A stretch of 44,565 nucleotides of DNA from an uncultured Collinsella sp. (GCA_902470835.1 CABRHR010000008.1:1-44565), one strand, 5' to 3'; positions 17,227-25,798 are shown, numbered from the stretch's first letter. Numbers and translations are program-made. The notes: generated by a model not told the origin, from the sequence alone.

Positions 17227-19035
17227 CTACTCCTCCGAGCCGTCCTCCCCAGAAGCCTTCTTCTGCTGATCGAGCTTATGCTTACCACTTACGATAGACG
17301 TAGCGCCCAGTGTGGCCAAGCTCGCGCTGGCAAGGCTCGCCATCACAATCAGATCGCCCGTCTTGGGCATATTGCCGCCAGATGACTTGGTAGTTGTAGT
17401 CGTCGTGGTTGTAGTGGTCACCGCCTTGGAGTCATTTTGCTCTTGACTCTTGTTGTCGGTGTTGCCCTTACCGCCGTCCTCGCCCTGCTGCTTTCCGTCC
17501 TCGGTCTTGTCCTTGCTCTCGTCCTTCTTCTCAGATTCAGACTTCTTATCCTCGTCCTTCTTCTGAGCGGATTTGTCGTCCTTCTCCTCAGAGCTAGAAC
17601 CCTTATCAGATTCGGTCTTCTCGGAAGCCTTGTCCTTGGAGTCGCCCTTTGCAGCCTCGGTCTTTTCCGTAGAAACCTGATCAGAGTTGTCCTTGTTCTG
17701 GGTCGAGCCGTTATTGACGCCAGCCATCAGCGAAGAGCCCAGCGTGGAACCAAGCTGCACGGAGAAAGAAGGCTTCTTGTCCGGCGAAGCAACGGGGGCG
17801 TCCGGCGCCTTATTCGAGTCGTCCTTGGAAGCATCGGAATCAGGGGTTGCATCAGAGCCGGAGCCGTTGTTAGAGCCGGTGTCAGCGGACGAATCACTCG
17901 AGCCGGTAGATGAGTTAGAGGTGTCAGCGTCGGTCGAACCAGAAGCGTCACTGTCCGTATTGCCGGCAGAGCTTGAAGACGAATCGCCCGCAGCAGAGCC
18001 GTTCGAATCGGAGCCGTTCGAGGTAGAGCCGTCGTTGGTAGTGCCACCAGCAGAGCCATTACCGTCAGCATCGGTCGAGGGCGCATCCATCCCGTCATCG
18101 TTGGCATCGTCATTCGAATCAGGTGTCGGCGAGGGCGCCGGCGTAGGCTCGGGCTGCACGGGCGTCGCAGCGGCAGCAGCCTCGTCCTCGGCGATATAAA
18201 CCAAGCAGTCCTTCAGCTCATTCTTATAACGATTCTTCCAACCCTCATGATACTGGGGCTGACTTGAAAACTTGGTGGCGACATTGTTGACCACGCTATT
18301 GGAGAGCGCCGTCGCAAACTCGCGGTCGGACATATCGTTGGAAAGATTCGCCCAGCGGAAGAAGTCTCTGCAGCCACCGGTACCGCACATGTTGGTGATG
18401 CTCCACACCATACCCTTGACGCAATCGGCGCGGCCGGAGATGTCAATGCCAAGAGCGCTCTTAAGCCACGCCTCGGTCACCGCATAGTACGAGTTGTACG
18501 CATAGGCATCTTGAAGTGCCGAGAACTCAACAGGATCGGTGTTATAAGCACCTTGGAAGGCATCCTGCGCGATATGGCCCAGCTCGGTGAGCTGGCCGTT
18601 CTCGTACATGGCATTGCTCGTGTTGGAAATCTCGCTGCCGCGATCAATCGCATCCTTGAGCATGCAGTATTTTTCGGGGTTGTAGTTGTAGGCCTGCTTC
18701 ATAAACGGGATGAGCGACCAACGACGGTCGAACTGGTAATAGCCCAGCGCGTTATAACCGTCGCCATACGAAAAGCCCTGGTTGTAATTACCATGGCTCT
18801 CGTACTTGGTAAAGTACTTCATCTCGGGAGTCACGTTGACAAACGAAACGCCCTGGACCGACCTCAGCACGCCCGAGAAAGACTGTTGGGTGTAAAGGCC
18901 CTTATCGATATCGGTGGCATCCGAGGCAACGCCCGGCGTGGGCTCCTCGGCAGCGGCGGGTGCCGGCGCGGAAACGGCGCCAAACGAAAGCGCCAGCGTC
19001 AGACCCGCGACAATCGCAGAATGCTTGGGCTGCAT
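17227..19035 (-). CDS. Secreted lysozyme-like protein with LPXTG-like anchor
   Basis: 602 residues from ATG 19035, preceded by AGGGAGG. Residues 1-29 are a signal peptide (VAGLTLALSFGAVSAPAPAAA). Residues 60-280 form a globular domain with MKYFTKYESHGNYNQGFSYG and YNALGYYQFDRRWSL, reminiscent of lysozyme/VgrG-type folds, with Glu of YESHGN a candidate acid (inference). A low-complexity stalk of about 250 residues follows: Ser/Asp/Gly/Asn-rich, then Lys/Glu/Asp-rich, then a run of ten Thr. Near residue 560 MPKTGD precedes a hydrophobic helix and a basic KHK patch, i.e. a sortase-type cell-wall sorting signal in which Met replaces Leu. I infer a wall-anchored peptidoglycan-acting or adhesive protein. 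The stalk is compositionally unlike the head. Confidence 0.8.
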   Translation of the reverse strand: MQPKHSAIVAGLTLALSFGAVSAPAPAAAEEPTPGVASDATDIDKGLYTQQSFSGVLRSVQGVSFVNVTPEMKYFTKYESHGNYNQGFSYGDGYNALGYYQFDRRWSLIPFMKQAYNYNPEKYCMLKDAIDRGSEISNTSNAMYENGQLTELGHIAQDAFQGAYNTDPVEFSALQDAYAYNSYYAVTEAWLKSALGIDISGRADCVKGMVWSITNMCGTGGCRDFFRWANLSNDMSDREFATALSNSVVNNVATKFSSQPQYHEGWKNRYKNELKDCLVYIAEDEAAAAATPVQPEPTPAPSPTPDSNDDANDDGMDAPSTDADGNGSAGGTTNDGSTSNGSDSNGSAAGDSSSSSAGNTDSDASGSTDADTSNSSTGSSDSSADTGSNNGSGSDATPDSDASKDDSNKAPDAPVASPDKKPSFSVQLGSTLGSSLMAGVNNGSTQNKDNSDQVSTEKTEAAKGDSKDKASEKTESDKGSSSEEKDDKSAQKKDEDKKSESEKKDESKDKTEDGKQQGEDGGKGNTDNKSQEQNDSKAVTTTTTTTTTTKSSGGNMPKTGDLIVMASLASASLATLGATSIVSGKHKLDQQKKASGEDGSEE

Positions 19036-19105
19036 AAGATCCTCCCTGCATTGGTGTAGTTAAAGTGCAGTTTGCAAAGATGAGACTAAGTATTGCAGCT
19101 CGCCC

Positions 19106-19121
19106 GTTGTTGCACAACAAC
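19106..19121. promoter_or_regulatory. 16-bp dyad upstream of the secreted-protein gene
   Basis: GTTGTTGCACAACAAC is an almost perfect palindrome 71 nt before the start of the lysozyme-like gene. Its core GTTGCACAAC recurs at 17150-17159, upstream of the next minus-strand gene. It may be an operator. Confidence 0.35.
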
Positions 19122-19163
19122 CCCTCGGTAAACGGCAACAACCCTCCGCGAAATCTTAAGGAA

Positions 19164-19583
19164 TTAAACAAACTGGTCGTCGGGCGCCATCAGAAGCTCG
19201 CCGTATCGCTCCATCAGCCCGTCCCTCAACTGACAGAAAGCGGGAATATAGACGTTCAAGATGCGCTGAATCAAATCTTGAGCGAGCTTGTTGTCATAGA
19301 TATGGACGTTCGTATTGCGGTCTCTGAGCATATCTAGCCAGGCTGCCTCATCAATAAAGTCGTAGAATCGGTACGACTCCTTCAAGATGGCACGAGGAGA
19401 CCCCGACGCGGCAAGCGTGGCACCCTCATACTCGAGCAGACGCTTAAGGAGCTTCCAGCTCAGTTCAAATTGAAGATTGAACTTATTAATCAATCCACTC
19501 TGAACAAAATCATTGTTGAGATCCTGATTGGGCGCATCCTCAAGATTCGCCAAGGCACTGGCAAAGTTCTCATATTTTTTCAT
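19164..19583 (-). CDS. HEPN-domain protein (HI0074 type), type VII toxin-like
   Basis: 139 residues; the start ATG 19583 overlaps the preceding MNT gene by 14 nt. The fold is the helical HI0074 'nucleotidyltransferase substrate-binding' family, typically about 130-145 residues. Key features are FNLQFELSWKLLKRLLEYEG and, near residue 90, RNTNVHIYD, the R-x4-H motif of HEPN ribonucleases. In characterised HEPN-MNT pairs this protein is the RNase toxin and the MNT partner AMPylates its Tyr next to the His (here HIYD). This residue pattern is present, so I expect a toxin-antitoxin module, but activity is inferred only. Confidence 0.85.
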   Translation of the reverse strand: MKKYENFASALANLEDAPNQDLNNDFVQSGLINKFNLQFELSWKLLKRLLEYEGATLAASGSPRAILKESYRFYDFIDEAAWLDMLRDRNTNVHIYDNKLAQDLIQRILNVYIPAFCQLRDGLMERYGELLMAPDDQFV

Positions 19584-19857
19584 ACAGAATCACACCATCC
19601 CTGGCAATTTCATCGAGCAATTGCTGCGACAAGGACTCGTCGAGATTGACGATATCTACATCTAAAAGAGTATCAAGACGCTCCTCGATCAAATATGAGA
19701 AACGGCCGAAATCCCGACAACCTGCTACGGCGATGTCAATATCGCTCTTGGGTAAGTTGTCGCCTCGAGCACGAGAACCAAACAGCACAACCTTCTCGGC
19801 GTCACATTCCCGAGCAAAAACTTCGATTTGTTTGTACACCTTGTCAAGAGATGCCAT
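19570..19857 (-). CDS. Minimal nucleotidyltransferase (MNT), antitoxin-like
   Basis: 95 residues from ATG 19857. The polymerase-beta-like motif GSRARGDNLPKSDIDI gives GS-x10-DxD, the hallmark of MNT antitoxins and of aminoglycoside-type nucleotidyltransferases. DVDIVNLDE supplies the third acidic position. The size matches stand-alone MNT proteins. It follows the Rrf2 gene by 8 nt and overlaps the HEPN gene by 14 nt, so all three are probably one transcript. Role: modification and neutralisation of the HEPN partner using ATP (family knowledge). The ribosome site is weak (AGGG), consistent with coupling. Confidence 0.87.
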   Translation of the reverse strand: MASLDKVYKQIEVFARECDAEKVVLFGSRARGDNLPKSDIDIAVAGCRDFGRFSYLIEERLDTLLDVDIVNLDESLSQQLLDEIARDGVILYEKI

Positions 19858-19865
19858 TTGCAGCC

Positions 19866-20297
19866 CTACAGCTTAATGTCAAAGTTGATCTCGGGGACGG
19901 CGGCCAGGTCGGCCAACGTCACGCCGTCGACATAGTTCTCGATGACCTCGTCAAGGCCACGCCAGAACTTGACGGTGGAGCACAGGTCGCTGCGGGTGCA
20001 GCTGTTGTCGATGCCATCGCACGCCACCGGGGCCGTGCTGCCCTCGACGGCACGCAGGATATCGCCGGCGCGCACCTCGGCCGGGTCCTTGGCCATCATG
20101 TAGCCGCCGCCCTTGCCGCGCACGCTCTTAAGCAGGCCCGCCTTCATGAGCGGGCGAACCAGCTGCTCCAAGTACTTTTGCGAGATATGTTCGCGGTCGG
20201 CCACCTCGCGCAGGGCGATCTTGCCCTCGGCGTCACCGAGCGCCGCGATATAGATCATCAGTCGGAGGGCATAGCGGCCCTTGGAAGAAATGAGCAT
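19866..20297 (-). CDS. Rrf2-family Fe-S regulator (IscR/SufR-like)
   Basis: 143 residues from ATG 20297, with GGGAGG 7 nt upstream; the longer frame from 20393 has no ribosome site. The N-terminal winged helix reads MLISSKGRYALRLMIYIA, then ISQKYLEQLVRPLMKAGLL and SVRGKGGGYMMAK (wing). Cysteines at C-x6-C-x5-C (ACDGIDNSCTRSDLCS) match the Fe-S ligand loop of IscR-like sensors. It diverges from sufC, so it is the likely cluster-sensing repressor of the suf operon, with a candidate operator at 20413-20436. The MNT and HEPN genes lie downstream in the same direction. Confidence 0.9.
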   Translation of the reverse strand: MLISSKGRYALRLMIYIAALGDAEGKIALREVADREHISQKYLEQLVRPLMKAGLLKSVRGKGGGYMMAKDPAEVRAGDILRAVEGSTAPVACDGIDNSCTRSDLCSTVKFWRGLDEVIENYVDGVTLADLAAVPEINFDIKL

Positions 20298-20412
20298 ACC
20301 TACCCTCCCATCGTTCCCGAGAAAAAATAACCTGGAATGTTTGTTCCAAATCTTACATAAGTGGGGCAAGAACTTCTGATGAATTTGTCCCACATCTAAA
20401 AAGTCGAGTGGA

Positions 20413-20436
20413 TTAGTCGGGTTTTCCCTTGACTAA
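20413..20436. promoter_or_regulatory. Candidate Rrf2 operator
   Basis: TTAGTC (20413-20418) and GACTAA (20431-20436) form an inverted repeat whose inner bases GGG/CCC extend the symmetry. It covers the -35 element of the suf promoter, the expected place for repression by the divergent Rrf2 protein. Confidence 0.5.
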
Positions 20437-20456
20437 CGCCGAACCCATAGTAACTT
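20429..20456 (+). promoter_or_regulatory. suf operon promoter
   Basis: TTGACT (20429-20434) and TAACTT (20451-20456) are 16 nt apart. Start of transcription would fall about 60 nt before sufC ATG 20521. Confidence 0.6.
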
Positions 20457-20520
20457 TATTCCGAGAAGATTCCTAGGGTTTAGTACACCTATGAGTACAC
20501 CATATACAGAGAGGGACAGC

Positions 20521-21321
20521 ATGAGCGCAAATCCGCTGCTTTCCATCGAAGGTCTCACCGCCTCCGTGGACGAGAAGACCATCCTCCACAACGTCAACCT
20601 CAACGTCGCCGCCGGCGAGACCCACGTGTTGATGGGTCCCAACGGCGCTGGCAAGTCTACCCTCGGCCACCTGGTCATGGGCGACCCCGTTTACACGGTC
20701 AACGACGGCCGCATCGTCTTTGACGGCCAGGATATCACCGAGCTCACCACCGACAAGCGTTCGCGCGCCGGCCTGTTCTTGAGTTTCCAGGCCCCGGTCG
20801 AGATCCCGGGCGTGCCGCTGTCGAGCTTTTTGCGCGCCAGCATCGCCGGCCGCCCCGGCCTGGAGATGAAGGGCAAGGAATTCCGCCGTCGCGTCAAGGA
20901 ACTCGCGGCCGAGCTCAACATGGATACCGCCTATCTCAACCGCGAGCTGGGCGTGGGCTTCTCGGGCGGCGAGAAGAAGAAGGTCGAGATGCTCCAGCTC
21001 CTGTTGCTGCAGCCCAAGCTCGCCATCCTGGACGAAACCGACTCCGGCCTGGACGTCGACGCCCTTTCCACCGTCAGCCATGGCATGGACGCCTACCGCA
21101 AGAGCTGCAACGGCTCCATGCTCATCATCACGCACAACACGCGCATCCTGGAGCACCTGGATGTCGACCGCGTCCACGTTATGGTCAAGGGCCACATCGT
21201 GCGCGAGGACGACGCCTCGCTCATCCCCTGGATCGACAAGAACGGCTTTGAGACCTTCGAGCGCGAGGCCGCCGAGCAGCGCGCCCAGGCCGAGGCCGCC
21301 GCTGCCGAGCAGCAGGCGTAA
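20521..21321 (+). CDS. sufC: SufC, Fe-S assembly ATPase
   Basis: 266 residues. I prefer ATG 20521, preceded by AGAGGGA, over ATG 20491, which would add 10 residues without a ribosome site. ABC-type ATPase motifs are Walker A GPNGAGKST (about 39-47), signature GFSGGEKKKVEML and Walker B LAILDETDSGLDVD, followed by the H-loop THNTR. The SufC-specific stretch LSFQAPVEIPGVPL is present. SufC drives the SufBCD scaffold in the cytoplasm, assembling 4Fe-4S clusters. First gene of sufCBDSU. A C-terminal Ala/Glu/Gln-rich tail of about 20 residues is longer than usual. Confidence 0.96.
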   Translation: MSANPLLSIEGLTASVDEKTILHNVNLNVAAGETHVLMGPNGAGKSTLGHLVMGDPVYTVNDGRIVFDGQDITELTTDKRSRAGLFLSFQAPVEIPGVPLSSFLRASIAGRPGLEMKGKEFRRRVKELAAELNMDTAYLNRELGVGFSGGEKKKVEMLQLLLLQPKLAILDETDSGLDVDALSTVSHGMDAYRKSCNGSMLIITHNTRILEHLDVDRVHVMVKGHIVREDDASLIPWIDKNGFETFEREAAEQRAQAEAAAAEQQA

Positions 21322-21333
21322 AGGGGCGACGCA

Positions 21334-22746
21334 ATGACCAAGAACCGCACCGAGGTCGCGGACATCGACCGCAGCCTCTACGACTTCACCTATGGCGAGG
21401 AGGGATTCGAGCGCCTCGACGCCGGCATCACGCCTGACATCGTGCGCGAGATCAGCGCCAAGAAGGACGAGCCGCAGTGGATGCTCGACCTGCGCTTAAA
21501 GTCCCTCGAGATCTTCAATCGTTTTCCCGACCCGACGTGGGGCCCCTCCATCGAGGGCCTGGACATGGACAACATCGTCACCTACGTCAAGCCCAACACC
21601 GACCAAAAGCACGACTGGGAGTCGGTGCCCGACGACATCAAGAACACCTTTGAGCGCCTGGGCATCCCCGAGGCCGAGCGCAGCTACCTGGCGGGCGTCG
21701 GCGCGCAGTACGACTCCGAGCTCGTCTACCACAACATGCAGGACACGGCGTCCAAGATGGGCATCGTCTACTCCGGCATCGAGGAGGCCCTGCACGATCC
21801 GCAGTGGGAGCCGCTCATCCACGAGAAGTTTATGACGCTCATCCCGCCCACCGACCACAAGTTTGCAGCCCTGCACGGCGCTGTGTGGTCGGGCGGCTCG
21901 TTTGTCTACGTGCCCAAGGGCACCAAACTCGACTTCCCGCTGCAGAGCTACTTCCGCCTCAACGCCAAGGGCGCCGGCCAGTTTGAGCACACGCTCATCA
22001 TCGTCGAGGACGACGCCGACCTGCACTTTATCGAGGGCTGCTCCGCGCCCAAGTACAACGTGGCCAACCTCCACGCCGGCGCTGTGGAGCTTTTTGTGGG
22101 TAAGCGTGCGCACCTGCGCTACTCAACCATCGAGAACTGGTCCAAGAACATGTACAACCTCAACACCAAGCGTGCGCGCGTGGATGAGGACGGCGACATC
22201 GAGTGGATCAGCGGCTCCTTCGGCAGCCACGTGGGCTACCTCTACCCCATGAGCGTGCTCAACGGCCGCCGCGCCCGCTCGAGCTTTACCGGCATCACCT
22301 TTGCCGGCGCCGGCCAGAACCTCGATACCGGCTGCAAGGTCGTGCTCAACGCGCCCGACACTTCGGCAACCGTCGAGACCAAGGGTATCTCCAAGAGCGG
22401 CGGCATCCAGACGTTCCGTAGCTCCATCGTGGCCACGCCTAAGGCCGAGGGTTCCAAGGCAACCGTGAGCTGCCAGTCGCTGATGCTCGACGACCAGAGC
22501 CGCTCCGACACCATCCCCGCCATGGACATCCGCGCCAAAAACGTCGACATCGGCCACGAGGCCACCATCGGCCGCATCGGCGACGACAAGGTGTTCTACC
22601 TGATGAGCCGCGGCATCTCGGAGGAAGAGGCCCGCACCATGATCGTCAACGGCTTTGCCAACCCGGTCTCCAAGGAGCTGCCGCTTGAGTACGCCGTCGA
22701 GATGAACAACCTGATCAAGCTCGAGATGGAAGGAGCGATCGGATAA
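21334..22746 (+). CDS. sufB: SufB, Fe-S scaffold subunit
   Basis: 470 residues, the normal SufB length. ATG 21334 lies 12 nt after sufC, with GGGGCGA upstream. The family core is clear: VYVPKGTKLDFPLQSYF, HFIEGCSAPKYNVANLHAG (conserved region around the cluster-building Cys), GRRARSSFTGITFAGAGQ, LMLDDQSRSDTIPAMDI, and the end GHEATIGRIGDDKVFYLMSRG. It forms the SufBCD complex and receives sulfur from SufS/SufU. The stop overlaps the sufD start (TAATG), which implies coupled translation. Confidence 0.96.
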   Translation: MTKNRTEVADIDRSLYDFTYGEEGFERLDAGITPDIVREISAKKDEPQWMLDLRLKSLEIFNRFPDPTWGPSIEGLDMDNIVTYVKPNTDQKHDWESVPDDIKNTFERLGIPEAERSYLAGVGAQYDSELVYHNMQDTASKMGIVYSGIEEALHDPQWEPLIHEKFMTLIPPTDHKFAALHGAVWSGGSFVYVPKGTKLDFPLQSYFRLNAKGAGQFEHTLIIVEDDADLHFIEGCSAPKYNVANLHAGAVELFVGKRAHLRYSTIENWSKNMYNLNTKRARVDEDGDIEWISGSFGSHVGYLYPMSVLNGRRARSSFTGITFAGAGQNLDTGCKVVLNAPDTSATVETKGISKSGGIQTFRSSIVATPKAEGSKATVSCQSLMLDDQSRSDTIPAMDIRAKNVDIGHEATIGRIGDDKVFYLMSRGISEEEARTMIVNGFANPVSKELPLEYAVEMNNLIKLEMEGAIG

Positions 22747-24017
22747 TGGAACAGACCACGAACACCGCTGCTACCACGCTCGAGCAGGTTAATGCGATGC
22801 CTGCCGCCACTTGGGGTTGGCTGCGCATGAACCAGACCAAGCTTGAGCTTTCGCACGAGCTTACCGTCGCTCCTGCCGAGGCCGTCGAGGTCGAGGGGCT
22901 GGACGAGCAATTTGCTGGCGCTGCCGACGCGTTTAACGCCGCCATGGAGGCCATGGCCGAGCGCTTCCCCGAGCGCCGCACCTCCGCGCCCGGCGACGCC
23001 GCCGACCGCGCCCGCATCACGCCCGACACCGAACTCGACGTGCCCGCCACCTCCGTCTACCAGGCCGGCGCCATCAAGCTCGAAGAGGAGCTCTCCCCTG
23101 CCGAGGCCTTCGAGACCGGCATGGGCGAGGCTGCCTACACCTACCTGACCGACCACGCCACCAAGCGCATCGTCATCGATGTGCCCGCGTACCAGCACGT
23201 CACGGCCACCGTGCGCGTGAATGGTGTCGACGCAGCGGCTGCGATTGCCGCCATCGACGTCGTCGCCCGCCCGCAGGCAACGCTCGATCTCGCTCTAGCC
23301 CTGGACTCCCCCGTTGCCGGCGAGGGCGTCGTGGGCTCCGTGCTGCGCGTGTGCGCCCACGAGTACGCCACCGTCAACGTGACCTGCACGCAAACACTCG
23401 ACGACAGCTGGATCGCGCTCGACGACACCGGCCTGTTCCTGGACGAGGGCGCGCGCGTCAACGTCCAGCACACCGTATTGGGCGCCGGCGCCAGCGCCAC
23501 CGGCCTTGCCGGCGATCTGCTGGGCGACACCGCCAAGGTGACCATCGATACCGATTACCTGGGTGCCCGCGAACAGGTGCGCGACTTTAACTACGAGCTG
23601 CGCCACCGCGGCCGCAAGACCGAGTGCGAGATCGACGCCAACGGCGTGCTGACTGGCACGTCCAAGAAGGTCTACCGCGGCACCATCGACCTCGTGCACG
23701 GCTGCAAGGGTGCCGTCGGCACCGAGCGCGAGACCGTACTGCTCGCCAACAAGGGCGTCGACAACAAGACCGTCCCCGTCATCCTCTGCGACGAGGACGA
23801 CGTCGCCGGCAACCACGGCGCCACCATCGGTCACGTCCGTGACGAGCAGCTGTTCTACCTCGCCTGCCGCGGCCTTGACCAAAATGCCGCTGAGGACCTG
23901 TTTATCCGCGCCAAGCTGGAGGACGCTGCGCTTTCCGCGACCGACGAGCGCACCCGCGCCGCCGTCGTCCGCTTGGGCAACAACCTGATCGACAACTTTG
24001 AAGAGGAGCTCGCATGA
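22746..24017 (+). CDS. sufD: SufD-like scaffold subunit
   Basis: 423 residues from ATG 22746, overlapping sufB by one base. The C-terminal SUF domain is recognisable: RGRKTECEIDANGVLTGTSK, VYRGTIDLVHGCKGAVG-like segment, and the terminal NHGATIGHVRDEQLFYLACRG. That ending is the standard SufB/SufD helix with His. The N-terminal 200 residues are poorly conserved and Ala-rich. It pairs with SufB in the scaffold and supports iron entry. Position between sufB and sufS confirms the call. The stop overlaps sufS ATG by 4 nt. Confidence 0.92.
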   Translation: MEQTTNTAATTLEQVNAMPAATWGWLRMNQTKLELSHELTVAPAEAVEVEGLDEQFAGAADAFNAAMEAMAERFPERRTSAPGDAADRARITPDTELDVPATSVYQAGAIKLEEELSPAEAFETGMGEAAYTYLTDHATKRIVIDVPAYQHVTATVRVNGVDAAAAIAAIDVVARPQATLDLALALDSPVAGEGVVGSVLRVCAHEYATVNVTCTQTLDDSWIALDDTGLFLDEGARVNVQHTVLGAGASATGLAGDLLGDTAKVTIDTDYLGAREQVRDFNYELRHRGRKTECEIDANGVLTGTSKKVYRGTIDLVHGCKGAVGTERETVLLANKGVDNKTVPVILCDEDDVAGNHGATIGHVRDEQLFYLACRGLDQNAAEDLFIRAKLEDAALSATDERTRAAVVRLGNNLIDNFEEELA

Positions 24018-25339
24018 TCGACACCGAGCACGTTAAATGCGATACCTGTACTGCCCCCGAGCCCATGGAGCTCGACGCCAGCGACGAGGCCTCGCGCGGC
24101 TGGCCTACCGTCGACATCGAGACCAACCCCTACAAGGCGCAGTTCCCGCTGTTCCAGCAGCACCCCGAGATCGCCTTCCTCGATAGCGCCGCCACCGCAC
24201 AGCGCCCCGCCTGCGTGCTCGACGCCGAGCGCGACTTCTACCAGCGTATGAACGCCAACCCCCTACGCGGCCTTTACTCGCTGTCCGTCGAGGCCACCGA
24301 GGCCATCGCGAAGGTGCGCCAGCAGATCGCCGACCTCATCGGCGCTTCCCAGGCCAACGAGGTCGTCTTTACCCGCAACACGAGCGAGTCGCTCAACCTG
24401 GTCGCCAAGAGCTTTGCGCCCACGGTGCTGGAGCCGGGCGACGAGGTCGTCATCACCATCATGGAGCACCACTCCAACCTGATTCCGTGGCAGCAGGTCT
24501 GCCGCGATACCGGCGCCAAGCTCGTCTATCTCTACCCCACCAAGACCGGCCAGCTCACCACCGAGGAGGTTCTGTCCAAGGTGGGCCCCAAGACCAAGAT
24601 CTTGGCAGTGGGTCAGGTCTCTAACGTCCTGGGCGTCGAGAACCCGGTCAAGAACCTCGGCAAGCTCGTGCACAAGTACGGCGGCTATCTGGTCGTCGAC
24701 GGCGCGCAGTCGCTGCCGCACATGCCGGTCGATGTGGCCGACCTGGGCGCCGACTTCTTTGCCTTTAGCGCGCACAAGGCCATGGGCCCCATGGGCATCG
24801 GCGTGCTGTGGGGCAAGATGGACCTGCTCAACGCCATGCCGCCCATGCTTACCGGCGGCGAGATGATCGACTCGGTCACCGAGCAGGACGCCGTCTGGGC
24901 ACCCGTCCCCGAAAAGTTCGAGGCCGGCACGCAGGACGCGGCCGGGATCTTTGCCACAGGCGCGGCGCTTGATTACCTGGTCAACACGGTAGGTTACGAA
25001 AACATCCAGGCACGCGAGCAGGCACTCGTCCACTACCTGATGGGCGAGCTCATGCAGCTCGACTTTGTCCAGATTATTGGCTCTATCTATTGGGACAACC
25101 ACCACGGCGTTGTCAGCTTTAACGTCCGCGGCATCCACCCGCACGACGTCGCGAGCATCATGGACATGGACGGCGTCTGCATCCGCGCCGGTCACCACTG
25201 TGCGCAGCCGCTGCTTACCTGGCTGGGCGTCGAGAACCTTGCCTGCTGCCGCGCCAGCGTGGCCTTTTACAACGACAAGGCCGATATCGACAAGTTCATC
25301 GCCGGCCTGCATCACGTTTGGAGCACGTTCAATGGGTAA
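24014..25339 (+). CDS. sufS: SufS, cysteine desulfurase (class II)
   Basis: 441 residues from ATG 24014. PLP-fold markers are FLDSAATAQRP, EVVFTRNTSESLNLVA, TIMEHHSNLIPWQQ, VDGAQSLPHMPVDV and the Schiff-base Lys in FSAHKAMGPMGIGVLWGK. The active-site Cys is in RAGHHCAQPLL. It removes sulfur from cysteine and passes the persulfide to SufU. SufS proteins are usually about 405-410 residues; here about 35 extra residues precede NPYKAQFPLF and contain a CDTC pair. The sequence offers no clearly better downstream start, so the extension is probably real. It overlaps sufD by 4 nt and sufU by 8 nt. Confidence 0.95.
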   Translation: MIDTEHVKCDTCTAPEPMELDASDEASRGWPTVDIETNPYKAQFPLFQQHPEIAFLDSAATAQRPACVLDAERDFYQRMNANPLRGLYSLSVEATEAIAKVRQQIADLIGASQANEVVFTRNTSESLNLVAKSFAPTVLEPGDEVVITIMEHHSNLIPWQQVCRDTGAKLVYLYPTKTGQLTTEEVLSKVGPKTKILAVGQVSNVLGVENPVKNLGKLVHKYGGYLVVDGAQSLPHMPVDVADLGADFFAFSAHKAMGPMGIGVLWGKMDLLNAMPPMLTGGEMIDSVTEQDAVWAPVPEKFEAGTQDAAGIFATGAALDYLVNTVGYENIQAREQALVHYLMGELMQLDFVQIIGSIYWDNHHGVVSFNVRGIHPHDVASIMDMDGVCIRAGHHCAQPLLTWLGVENLACCRASVAFYNDKADIDKFIAGLHHVWSTFNG

Positions 25340-25766
25340 TCTGTACACCTCCACCACGTTTATGGAGCACAACTCGCACCCCGACTATAAGTACGAGATG
25401 GATACCCCCACGCACGAGCACGACGGCATCAACCCCAGCTGCGGAGACGAGCTCACCCTGCAGCTACGTGTCGAGAACAACGTGATCGAGGAGGCCTCCT
25501 TTACCGGCCACGGCTGCGCCATCAGCCAGGCCAGTGCCGACATCATGGCCGACCTCATCACCGGCGAGACCGTCGAGGAAGCTCGCCGCCTGGCAGAGCT
25601 CTTCCTCGCCATGATCCGCGGCGAGAAGCTCTCCGAGGAGGACCTGGAAGACCTGGACGAAGCCGCCCAGCTCCAGGACATCTCGCACATGCCCGCCCGC
25701 GTCAAATGCGCCGAGCTCGCCTGGCGCACCCTCGACGGCATGCTCGAGGGACAAGCTAACCAGTAG
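25332..25766 (+). CDS. sufU: SufU, zinc-dependent sulfurtransferase
   Basis: 144 residues from ATG 25332, inside the sufS end (8-nt overlap). The three conserved cysteines are in NPSCGDELTL, GHGCAISQASA and VKCAELAW, with Asp of CGD as the fourth zinc ligand. The insertion between the second and third Cys (GETVEEARRLAELF...) is typical for SufU rather than IscU. SufU accepts persulfide from SufS and hands it to SufBCD, as in Gram-positive bacteria. A terminator follows 33 nt downstream, ending the operon. Confidence 0.95.
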   Translation: MGNLYTSTTFMEHNSHPDYKYEMDTPTHEHDGINPSCGDELTLQLRVENNVIEEASFTGHGCAISQASADIMADLITGETVEEARRLAELFLAMIRGEKLSEEDLEDLDEAAQLQDISHMPARVKCAELAWRTLDGMLEGQANQ

Positions 25767-25798
25767 CGTATGCTCCGAATCCAAGGTTTTTGATTGCC

